DNA of 64,000 bases, taken from Palaemon carinicauda. Lineage: Eukaryota; Arthropoda; Malacostraca; Decapoda; Palaemonidae. Shown here piece after piece: positions 1 through 11,900 of this stretch (its first letter is position 1; each line of letters begins with the position of its first letter). The stretch lies in NCBI RefSeq assembly GCF_036898095.1, contig NC_090746.1:57166651-57230650 (forward strand), given 5' to 3'. The translations under genes and the position numbers were made by a program. The notes beneath the pieces were generated by a model. The model saw nothing but the letters and a program-made list of their open reading frames with translations, did not search any database and was not told the DNA's origin.

Positions 1-784
1 CGAAGCATGATGCAAACGACCAGATATTTGATTGGCTGGTCGTAGAAAACATGATTAGTAGTTACCCCCGTATAAATGACTCGGGTTTGTAAAGCTAGAA
101 AAAAATGCAAATTTTGATAAATTTGTAGTTTTCTGCTGTTATACGTTGTATGCAGTCATTGATTGAATACCCTCTCTATATGCAAATTTTTATCTCCATT
201 ATACTGTATTATTTATTTTATGCAAAACTAACAAGTACCTGGACTGTTGATAGTTTTCAGTCGTGTTTTTTTGTTTGCATGATACTGTACAGTACTTAGT
301 GGTTTAAGATGTCAGATTTTACAACAATATCGGCAAAGTTCTACATAAGAATGTGATTTGGGTGATCTGCGTTCTCGTTTGTGTCTCATGTTGGGTACAA
401 ATTTTATAACTTTGTGAATCTTTTGAGGAGTGCATAGGCCTCATGGTCCCCCTCTGTTTTGTCGTGATATCTAACCTGAACCCCCTCACGTAGTTCCTTT
501 TGCTAAAAGGAAAGGTGATCAGTTTCTGGCATATGAAAGGGGTAATGCTTTACCAGTTATTTATTAGCCTTTATTTAATTACTATACTGCATCTTTTTAC
601 CATGATTCATTAAGAAAAAATTTACATCCTTTTGTGGAATTTTTATTTATATATTCATAAATAATAAGAATGACTTGAAATTTGTTATACATTTTAATCA
701 TTGTTCATATGAGACCGCAATGGAGGTTTTTTTTTTTTTTTTTTTTTTTTCCCTATTACATAGCAATATTTACTTTTGTTTCAG
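1..784. other. Intronic sequence upstream of xpo4 exon A
   Basis: AT-rich sequence with no ORF or repeat I recognise, apart from a poly-T run at 726-750 near the exon A acceptor. It is taken as intron because exon A begins mid-protein. Confidence 0.6.
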
Positions 785-892
785 GTTGTTGGCATAATGG
801 TGAAAAGAGGGAGTGTAGAAGATCAGGGTGAAGATAGAGGAAGACTGTTGACAGAAGTAGAGCAACTTGTGTCTGCTGGTGATAACACTATG
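785..892 (+). CDS. xpo4: xpo4 exon A
   Basis: 36 codons in phase 0, beginning after a TTTGTTTCAG acceptor and ending before GTATGG. The residues IMVKRGSVED match the VIVKRGSLDK stretch of vertebrate exportin-4. The upstream partner exon is outside the window. Confidence 0.9.
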
Positions 893-3800
893 GTATGGAA
901 ATTATGCTTACAGATGATTATTTTGCTATCAATGTTATTATAAAGGAAATAGAAAAATAACTATAAAAATCTTTTTTATTTGCCATGAGGATAACTGGTT
1001 ATCTGGGTCTTCATATCAGTGTAATTGATGGAATTTAAATAGTGTATCGGTGAATTTAGGAGTTATATTAGATCCTAAGGTAGGTGATACAAAGCAGTAT
1101 TAATGCTGTATTTACTTTCTCTTTGCAGCGCATGATTGGTTGCAGTATCTTAAGTGCTCTTATGCAGGAGTATGCTGTAACGGTTAAATCTACTGATGTT
1201 GGCTTAACGTGGGAAACTCATTTTAAAGCAAAAAAACAGTTTGAGGTATAGTATTGGATTAGTATGGTTTGTCATATATTTCCTGTGTTGCAAGCATTTT
1301 GATTTGTTCCCATACTAACAAACCTTTTGTTATTTATGTGGATATACCTTCGGCGGAGCTAAATAACAGCCGTAAGATTTAAAATGCTAGGTGGCAACCC
1401 TACCTAATCACTTGAGTGGGTAGGCAGGGGGTGGCCAGGGGTTACCCAGCTGCCTATATAAACACACCCAGCTGTGAGCCATACAACTTTGCCTTTTGCT
1501 GGTAGGAAGCGGACGTCTCCACTCTCTTCTTTCAAGGCTTAGCCATTTAGACTATTTCTTTACGCTCATCCTTCTTCTCTTACAGATGTGACTGTTTTTC
1601 CCTTGACGTTCCATTACAGAGCAATGTGAGAGTTTTCAGATGTCATGCTGTTTGTCCCTGTGAGTTTATTGGAAGGAATCGTTTTAGCTGACAACTTCTC
1701 GTGGGGGTAACCTCTCCTGTCTGCTGGTTGGGTTTTTCTTTTTTCTTTGAGGGGAAGAATTTTTAATTCTCTCTTTGTTTCTTCAGCGCTTGTAGATGAC
1801 ATCGGGGTGCGAAGTCAGATGCTGAAACTGCGGCTGACGTCTTAGCTGTCTACGAGGTCTGCCTCGCGTTCGCCCTTCCGTCGACCCTTGCTGACGACGA
1901 GTCATCTCGCCACCTGCCGATCTCGTCGTCTCCAAAGGATCTGCAATTTCTCTCTCTCCCTACAGGCACCGTTCCAGCCCACATATGCAACTTCTGCCTT
2001 TGGAGGATTTTGAGACTATGGCTGATCATCAACCCATGGCCTGCTCGCTAATCGCCAGAATGACCGATTATTTTCTCCTTGTCAACGATCGCAGGGGCGA
2101 GACTCATCACCTCATCTTCCTGGTCGGTCAGGATGTTGTTCTTGGCGATCAAGAGATCAAGGGTTATCTCGATCACGACTCTCTTCTTCTTGAAGACGAT
2201 CACAGTCACGAGTTAAATACTCACAATTACGAGATATGTAGGTCTTCACGATCTCAATGCTCTTCTTCAAGACGAACACTTGTTCGGTCACCCCTACGGG
2301 GGATTACTCTGTCAAAATTCCCGTCCTTTGTTCGGGAAATCCCTTGGGGTAAAACTCAGAAACAAGCCTTGCCTTTTTTTTAAGCAACAATTTGTTAACC
2401 TTTAACTTAAGGTAGAGCTCATTGAAGGGAAAAAAAAAAAAGAGTGCTGCTCGGAAGTTCGGCTCCAGGTGTGAGAACTTCCCCATCTGAGGGAGAGTCT
2501 CTGCACAACCCTTGAGGATGCTCACAATCACGAGTAGACACTCATGATTATGAGCGAGATGCTCACGATCGTGAACTACATGCTCATGGTCATGAACTAC
2601 ACGCTCACAATCATGAGTCACATGCTCACGGTAACGAGCGAGACGCTCATGATCACAATCACAAGCTAGACGCTTATGATCATGAACGAGACGCTCATGA
2701 TCATGAACGAGACGCTCACGATCGCGAGCTAGATGCTCTCAAACGAGCTATAAGCCCATGATCGCAGTCTAGACGCTCTCTATCATGAGGTAGACGCTCT
2801 CCATCACGAGCTAGACGCTCGGGATCAAGAACTAAATGCTCACGATCAAGAGCTATAAGCTTGTGATCACGAGATAAACACTCTCACGGTCAGGAGCAGG
2901 ATGCTCGTGATCGCGAGCTAGATCCTCACGAGCTATAAGCTCACGATCACGAGAGGATGCTTACGAGCATGAGCTAGACACTCACAATAACGAGCACAAG
3001 CCAGACGGTCATGTTGACGAACTAGACGTTCATGATCAGGCTAGACCTTCACTTGCAAATGCTAAACACTAAATATCACGAGCTGACGCTCACGATTCCA
3101 AGCCAGACGCTCACGATTCCTAGCTAAACACACTCGATCGCGAGCTACACGGTCACAAGCTACGCGCTCACGGTCAAGATCTACACGCTCACGATCAAGA
3201 GGTAGATACTTGCGATCACGATCTAGACACTCACGATCAAGAGCTAGATACTTGCGATCACGATTTCGACATAAGCACGAGCTCTAGATGCTTACGATCA
3301 CATACTCATGGTTAGGCACAAGCACGAGCTCTAGATGCTTACGATCACATACAATCACAAACTAGACGCTCACACTTTTGTGCGAGACACTCATGCTTTT
3401 GTGGGAGACGTTCATGCTTTGGTGCGAGACGTTCACTCATGCTTTCATGCAAGACGTTCCCTCTTCTGCTTTCGTGCGAGACACTCATGCTCATGCTCTC
3501 GTGCGAGACACTCATGCTCATGCTCTCGTGCGAGACGCTCATGCTCTCGTGCGAGACACTCATGCTCATGCTCATGCTCTCGTGCGAGACACTCATGCTA
3601 ATGCTTTCGTGCGAGACACTCATGTTAATGCTCTCGTGCGAAACACTCATGCTCACGCTCTCGTGCAAGACGCTTACGCTCTCGTGCGAGACGCTCACGC
3701 TCTCGTCACACTCTCGTGCGAGGCGCTCACGCTCATGAGCAAGACGCTCATGCTCTCGTGCGGTTACTCTGATCACCGATCCTCGATCTTCAAGGTTTGA

Positions 3801-5922
3801 TCTCCGATCCTCGATTACCTACCTACAGCCCCAATTGCCAGCTCACATAGCGTCAGCTCAAAGCTCGCTGATAGCCATGCCAATCACCGACCCCCCTGTT
3901 TGTGGGTCAACAATGCTCTGATTCGGTACATCTCAGATTTACCAGATCTTCGATTCGTCGGCTGCCAATCGCCCTTTTTTTCAATAACACCGTTCACCGT
4001 TTTAATGTTCGATAGCTAGTTGTACGTTGTCTCACATGACAGTAGTTCGGCGTTCGCTTGCTTACCGTTTGCTTGCTTGACATTCACTGATCGGAGGCTA
4101 GTGATCACTAATAAGCTTGCTCCACTCTAGGCTTCTAAATCGGCAACTATTTCCATGAGAGGGAGCTGAGAGCACTCTCTCCTAGACGGCATAGATTGTC
4201 TCCTCATTTTGGGCTTACACTACTTAGTAGGACTTTGTAGAGTTGGAGTTTTAACACAATTTTTCCCTTCTGGAAACCTAAGACTACACCCTTCTTCGAC
4301 GACGGGGAAAATACTCTAGCGCGAAGCTCGGTGCACCCTGCTCTTTTTGGGTTCTTGGTTGTGTATCACAAAGAGTTTCTTGGGTTCCCGAAGTTTTCTT
4401 GCCTTATGTGAGATCAGAGGTATCTGCATCAAGGTGGCTAGGTTTATGCATTGAATCCGACACGCACGGGAATTCATCCCTCATGAACGTACGTGTTTTT
4501 ACCTACACTTCGTTGGTACTACAGGAAGGTCTACGAGCCAATTGCCTCAGGAACCAGGTTGTGGATTCCGTTGCTACCTTCTCCTTTGTTGTCCCCTTTA
4601 GTATAGCGCTTCTCACGAGCTGACTTTACTTGAATAGGAACTACGCTAGTTAGGCAGTCTCAAATCGGATCTCGGATGTGGTAGGGGTGGCAGATCCCTT
4701 GAATCTGTTCCCCCCCTCCAGCGGGAGACACAAGCACGTGGGGTTACCTCCATTCTCTCCCTCTTACAGAATGAAATTCAGTGCTGTCTAAGCGACAGCT
4801 ATAGCAATTTACTTGCTACGATTCGGGTTGGCCCTAGATAGGTGACTGACGAGAATAACAGTAGCTGTTGGAATTTTTTCTCCCAATCTCCTTTGGCCCT
4901 TATGCCTTCTAACCTTAGTGGGAACACATTCAACCTCCATCAGCAATCTGTTCTGGGGAAACATTTTTTGCCTACACCTCATGAAACTCAGTCTTGTTCA
5001 TGAAGTCGGTCGATGACTTTCTCCCGTAACCAGAGCTCTTCCTTAGGCTGGAGTGGTTGGGAAAGAAAATATTTCTTCCTCATGGAAGAATCCCTCCCAC
5101 GAGCTCAAAATAATTGGCTCATGTCTTTTTCGCCAAGGAGAGAGAGTCCACATTTTAGCTACAAAAGATACTCTCTTGTATCTTCTACCCTCCTTCTAGA
5201 AATGGGAAGCCGTTTCTCTCTTCTGCCTCATGATTGGAACATCCGATCTCATTGGTAGACGCGGTATGCCAGGATATCCCCGAGCTTCGTCAGTCAGAAG
5301 TTTCTACTTTTAGTCTACCTCTCTTCGTGAGACGAGCTTAACCTTCAAACCTTGTCATGCGAAGGAAGGTTTTGCAATCAATCAGTTAGCCCCTAATTTT
5401 CTGTATAGGATCGGACCTCGTCTCGAAGACCTCGGACTACTGACTGATTCTAAAAGTCTCGAACTCCTGCGAAACGTCTCGTTTAGTTTACCTCAATCTG
5501 AAAATTAGAGTAATCAAAAGAAAGACACGAAGGTCATATCCAATACGGGTATCTGTAGACTGGGTCATCAGCCTGTAGAAACTGCAGCAGGTTCGACAAG
5601 ACTGCATCAGTCCCCGTCGAATGTGACCTCTGAACGACTAGCGGGGTCCCAGGTCCTTTGGCACTAGGGGTCGTCCTTCCTTTGGTTCTCTACAAGACAT
5701 GAACAAGAAATAGTCCTGGTAAAAAGGTTGCCAGACAAGAATCACTCCAAGGGAGCCGATCTCCTTGTTCATCCTGGATTTGATGCTTTCTATAGAGGCA
5801 TCAAAGAAAAGGGTGGAGGCCACATACAGTACCACACGTCCTTAGGACTAGGATCAGAGTACGAATGATATTGTCTTAATCACCTAGTAGGCATCCTCTT
5901 CCCTCGGGAAAGCACCTGGGGA

Positions 5923-5980
<58 letters not shown>

Positions 5981-8900
5981 GTATTACTAGCTGAGCTGCA
6001 ACCCTAGTTGGAAAAGCAAGATGTTGTAGTTATGCCCAAGGGCTCCAACAGGGAAAAGGAGTCCAGTGAGGAAAGGAAATAAGGAAATAAATAAACAATA
6101 TAAGAAGTAATGAAAATTGAAATAGAATATTTTGAAAACATTAACAACATTAAAACAGATATTTGATATATAAACTATAAAAGGACTTATATTAGACTGT
6201 TCAATATAAAATCATTTGCTGCGAGTTTGAACTTTTGAAGGTCCACTGATTCAACTACCCGATTATGAAGATCATTCCACAACTTGGTCACAGGGGTTTC
6301 TACAGGGAGTATAAGACTTTAATGATGTCCCACCAAGGAACCCACAACATTTGAGGGAGGATATGATTGCTCAAAGCTCTTCGATTAACAAGGAGATTTG
6401 CCTTGAACCCCCTTGGTCCAAGCCCCTTGGCCGTGATGGAGAGACCATTGTCGAGTCTGAGGTGTACCAGAAATTATATTTGAGGGATATAAAACTTCTA
6501 CTAGTGCTGTGTAGTATTGAGCCTAATGATGGAGAAGGCCTAACTATTAGAATTAACTGCATACCTGGTATCATGAACAGGATGGAACTGTCGGGAAAGA
6601 TCAGAATGTATAGGATGGTTGGAATTATGAAAAATCTTATACAACATGCATAATGAACTAATTGAACGACAGTGCCAGAGATTAATATCTAGATCAGGAA
6701 TAAGAAATTTAATAAACCGTAAGTTACTGTCCAACAAATTTAGATGAGAATCAGCAGCTGAAGACCAGACAGGAGAACAATACTCGAAACAAGGTAAAAT
6801 GAGAGAATTAAAACACTTCTTCAGAATAGATTGATCACCAAAAATCTTGAAAGACTTTCGAAGTAAGCCAGTTTTTTGTGCAATTGAAGAAGACAGACCT
6901 AATGTGTTTCTCAAAAGTAAATTTGCTGTCAAGAATCACACCTAAAATTTAAAGTCATACAAATTCAAAGAAACATTGTCAATGCTGAGATCAGGATGTT
7001 GAGGAGCCACGGTCCTTGACCTACTTACAATCATAACCTGCACCATGCACAAATTTTAGCTAGACCTCGATTAAGGGATTCAGCAACCCCAGATCTATAT
7101 TCAGGAGATGGAATTGATGCATAGAGAATAGCATCATCTGTATATGCAACAAGCTTATTTTCTAGACCAAACCACATGTCATGTGTATAGGTATGAAAAT
7201 TAATGGGCCAAGAACACTACCTTGAGGAACACTATATATCACATTCCTATACTCACTATGGTGCCCATCAACAACAACACTTTGCGATCTACTACTTAAA
7301 AATTCAATGATGATGCTAAGAAATGACCCACCCACTCCCAACTGTTTGACTTTGAAAACAAGGGTCTCATGATTAACTCGGTCAAAGGCAGCACTAAAAT
7401 CTAAGTCCAATTATTATTATTATTGTTATTAATTGCTAAGCTACAACCCTAGTTGGAAAAGCAGAATTCTATAAGCCCAGGTGCTCCAACAGGGAAAATA
7501 GCCCAGTGAGGAAAGGAACTGGGAAAAATAAAATACTTCAAGAATAGTAACAACTTTAAAATAAATATCTCCTATATAAACTATGAAAACTTTTAACAAA
7601 ACAAGAGGAAGAGAAATAAGATAAAATAGTGTGCCCGAGTGTACCCTCAAGCAAGAGAACTCTAACCCAAGACAATGGAAGACCATGGTATAGAGGCTAT
7701 GGCACTACCCAAGACTAGAGAACAGTGGTTTGATTTTGGAGTGTCCTTCTTCTAGAAGAGCTGCTTACGCTAAAGAGTCCTTTCTACCCTTACCAAGAGG
7801 AAAGTGGCCACTGAACAATTACAGTGCAGTAACCCCTTGAGTGAAGAATAATTGTTTGGTAATCTCAGTGTTGTCAGGTGTGTGAGGACAGAGGAGAATA
7901 TGTAAGAATATGCCAGAGTATTCAGTGTGTGTGTAGACGAAGGAAAAATGAACCGTAACCAGAGAGAAGGATCCAATGTAGTACTGTCTGGCCAGTCAAA
8001 AGACCCCATAACTCTTAATGGTAGTATCTCAACGGGTGTCTGGTGCCCTGGCCAACCTACTACCTAAGAACTTCCTGACCACAACTAAGGGATTTCTGTA
8101 CAGCATTGGAGATTGTAAGAAGGGCATCACATGCTCCAAAGCCTTTACGAAAACCAAATTGCAAACCAGGGAACAGATGATTACCTTCTGCCTACCTATT
8201 AGGACGTTTTGCCAAAAGACGTTCAAAAACTGTAGAAAATATGGGAGATATGGGAATTGGTTGGTAATCAGTTGGACTTGAGCTACCAGAAACACATTTA
8301 CATAGTTGAGTTACATTACCAATTCTGCAACAAGTGCTAAAAGATCCTCTTCTTGCTAACTCGCACAAAATAACTGATAACTTTGGAGCTAAGAAATCTG
8401 CAGTCTTTATTAAAACAAAGGAAAAATACCATTTGGATATTAAAACAAAGGAAAAATACCATTTGGATCTACACCTCCATAAGCATTAAGGTACATCAAC
8501 AGAGCTTTAATTTCACGAGATCGTAAAGCTAAACTAGTTATTTTAGCCTCAGGAAAACCAGACCTGTGAGTAGCTTCACTTATGATTTGCTCCCATCCTG
8601 ATTCAGAGGCAAAGTCTAAAGCTCTCGAGCCATGGTGATCAACAGGAGAAACAGAATTTAACTACTCCCTATGGTGAGCATTGAAATCACCAACAAAGAC
8701 AAAAGAGGCCTTTCTATCATCATCTTGTATCTTAGCCATAATGGTAAGAAGACAATCGAAGATAGAATCATCCACATCAAGATTCCAGTAGATCGAACAC
8801 AAATTGAAGTTATGTCTGTCACAAACTTTTATTACCTGAATCTCATGACATCTACATTGATAGCAGGATTTATGAGAAGCTTAATATACACTGCCATTCC

Positions 8901-11900
8901 CCTGGCCCTAGGGATGGCATCGCATTTCAACATTATTGACTTCTTAAAACCAGTTATAAGGAGCTCAGATGAGTGCCTCATTCCTGTCTGGATGCAACTG
9001 TAAGGTCTTGGATTATGTTCGCTGGAAACACTTTCTGCTCCTACATGGTCACATCTTCGGGATATCCTGTACACGGGGTTTGGATTTTATGGAATCCACC
9101 CTTTCTGCAGGATTCTTCCTTCTACGTCCTCTATTTTAGAGGTCATCTTTCTGAAAGCGGACTGAATATCCATGACAGGCATTGATCATCTTCTTTCTGC
9201 GGGAGAAGGACTGCAGTCACCTATTTGATTCCCTTTTGCGAGCAATTTTCTCAGAGAAAGGAATAGATAGCTTCTTCCCACTTCCGTGCAAACTTGTAGT
9301 CCGACTTGTCTCATTAAGAGACTAGACTAGCGCATAGGTCTAGCCTCGTCGGGAAGACAAGAAAGACAGGTTACATCCAGTGGCATGTCTACAATTTCAA
9401 AGAACCCATTACGGACTTCCTTTACGACTAGGTGCTCCGTGGTGAGCGTTGAGTGACGTCTGTTTTCTCTTATCGAGGGAGCTATTCCAGTTATGCACTC
9501 AAGATTGCCATCCAAGGAAATCACGCTCTTAGGTTTAGGTAACGTTAAACCTTTGCTCGTCCATCGAGCATCTCCTCCATTCATTGCTTTCCACAGAGTT
9601 TGAACCAATTTACCAGTAAGGGGTTAATACACTCCTCTATGGGATGATTGGCTTCCTTCAGTTCCTGGGTTTCTCCCTCGAAGACCTAATACATCTAAAA
9701 AATCAGATCATCTCCTGATCTCGAAGACAGGTCTCTCCCAGTGAGACTCTTGACCAAGAGAGAGATGTACTGAATGGGCCTCCCTCAATGTCTCTTGCCA
9801 CGGCGAGAAACCAGAAACCAAGTAACATCCAATTTTGTCCTGGACAGCTTCTGAGGTTAAGCCCTCCAACTGGAAACCTGCCGCTTTGTAATCTTGGCTT
9901 TTACACTAGTAATTACTTAAGTCATGCCTTGAGGAGGAGGATTACCTAGCCCTAAGGGGACATTACATTTCGCCAACCCTGGATCGGCCAAGGGAGTTCA
10001 TTAGACTCCCATTCCTGACAGGGACCCACTGGGTTATATACCCGTCATGGATTCCTCTTTTTCACACCAGTGATTATATTGAGGCCATACCTCAGGTAAA
10101 CAATAAAAGAGTTCGCTCCTTAGGTTCAGCACGCTTCGCTAACCTTAGGAAGGTCAGAGAAGGCTTATAAGGATCTCGTTCGTGACTGGGACACAGGTTA
10201 TATACCAGTAACGGAATCCCTCTCCTCCTCATAGAGGTGACCCAAAGCTCATAAGGTTTTAGGGCAGAATCCGTCTATAATGTACACAAGCAGCTCCTTT
10301 GTGATACAGAACATGCTATTGGTAGGGTGAAAGCATGTCTCATCTTTACCTCACCTTACCTACAAGACGTGACCCACAAAAGACCCGATACGGTTTCTCT
10401 ATTGCTCCTGTGGTGGTGACACAACAGGTGGTTTAAGAACACCTCAGGGCTTTGTTGGACAAGTAGCAGAAGGTTGAGGGCATTGGTTACATGGGGTAAG
10501 GCTGGGATGTATGAAAGTATGTCAGGCTCTTTTACTTTCATCTTTCCCTCGTTTTGGGAACATCGCCATGGGTCCCTTTGCAAGCTAGCTTCAACCTCTG
10601 CGGATAATAACCACTTCCCTTGTGTAACCATGCATAGTTTATTGTTATATACCTGTACACGGCCCCAACGCCTCCTGCGAGGTAGGCCTTGGGAAACATC
10701 TGTTTGAGTAGGGTTCCTATTTAACTTAGGAACATTCGTACATAGATGTTCATATGATATCTCTTACAGCTACTTGGGTTGCTTAGGCCACTGTCATACT
10801 TGTATTGATAAGCGAGGTGGCAGGGTTTCCCTCAATTACAGTCTAATACTGTACTAGGTAAACCCGGGTCAATGACTAAGCCATTAGTTGAACCTAGGAG
10901 TGAGTCATCCACATAAATTAAAGGTTTGTTAGTGTGGGAACAAATGACAAATTCAGAAATAATTTTTATTTCCTAACTAACACAAACCTGTAGTTATTTA
11001 TATAAATTGGCCTGCCATCACCTGACCCTCAGTAAGTCCTGCCTGCAATCAAAAAGTGGCGTAGCTAACAGCTGTGAGAGTATATATAGGCGGCTGGGTA
11101 CCCTCAAGCCACCCCTTGCCTACCTACTGAAGTGGTTAGGCAGGGTCGCAATCTCACGTTTTAAATCTAATGGCTGCCTTCCAGCTACGCTGAAAGTATA
11201 TCACATAAATAACTATAGGTTTGTATTAGTTTGGGGAAAAATACAAATTATCATTAATAAATTTTTAATGAATGTGGGAAACATGTTAATTCTAATTTTA
11301 GCTAATGTCATGTAGAAATTGCACTGTTGTAGATTTTGTGGAAGTAATTTTACTTGAGTAAGACATTGCTGTTAGTTTTGAACAAATGATTAAAGGTCAC
11401 AGTGCATATGTATGAGTTTTAATGTGGTAAGAATTTAAAAGGGCCTGGCTATTTTGATAATGGGGTGGGAAAAAATAGACTGAATTTAGTTTTGTAAGTA
11501 AGAATACACTGGATAATGGTATTGGTGATAGGGTTTCCTGTTTTCAGTTTAAAAATGAAAAGGTTTTTAATAGGATCACTTAGTCCCATTTCTAGGTTAT
11601 TAGGGTTTTTTTTTGGCTTAAGTATAAAAGTTTACACTATAAGGTAGAACAAGAACAAAGTAAATTTAAGAAAATTAGAACAAAGGAAGTAGATGAAAGT
11701 GAAATGCGGAAATAGTCAGGTTTGATCCTTTCAGGCTGAAAATTTTTCTATTCATGGAGTGTTGATACAGAAGATTATTATAATGAAACAATTAATTCTT
11801 CAAGAGGCTTTTCTTTTATTGCTTTAAAGGCCATTATAGGTTTATTTGACATACAATCTGTATTTATTTATTAACTTTCTTTATTTTTTAACAGGGCACA

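Larger units (their letters stand above)
5985..9030 (-). mobile_element. Jockey-like LINE, minus strand, interrupted
   Basis: Reading from 9030 down to 5985: an endonuclease remnant (8832-9020, MRHSSELLITGF and PRARGMAVYIK), reverse transcriptase N-terminal part (8080-8300), palm region with LDFSAAFDRVNHETL and VPQGSVLGPLIF (7162-7410), and RT C-terminal/thumb with FNSLILPCFEYCSPVWSS (6540-6932). The 3' untranslated part ends in a (TAA)n tail. Frames are broken by stops and shifts, and a separate repeat is inserted at 7408-8080. A 32-base direct duplication lies at 8404-8467. The catalytic aspartates' context (YADD-like) is not intact. Inserted in DIRS-1. Confidence 0.85.
1304..11250 (+). mobile_element. 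DIRS-like retrotransposon copy 1 (DIRS-1), decayed
   Basis: The left end begins TTGTTCCCATACTAACAAAC and the right end is its approximate inverted complement (11160-11250). Close to the right end is an internal complementary region (10911-11002) carrying copies of both outer ends, the layout expected of DIRS elements that replicate through circular DNA. The same ends and 3' region (10340-10720) recur in DIRS-3 and DIRS-5. The gag arginine/serine-rich region (2510-3780) is recognisable, but I see no reverse transcriptase or recombinase frame. A Jockey-like LINE and a further repeat are inserted in the middle. It lies between exons B and C, sense to the gene. Confidence 0.82.

Noticed and set aside
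3335..3800. Four overlapping open frames on both strands
   Set aside because: They are by-products of a minisatellite with no stops in several frames; only the RS-type frame relates to gag.
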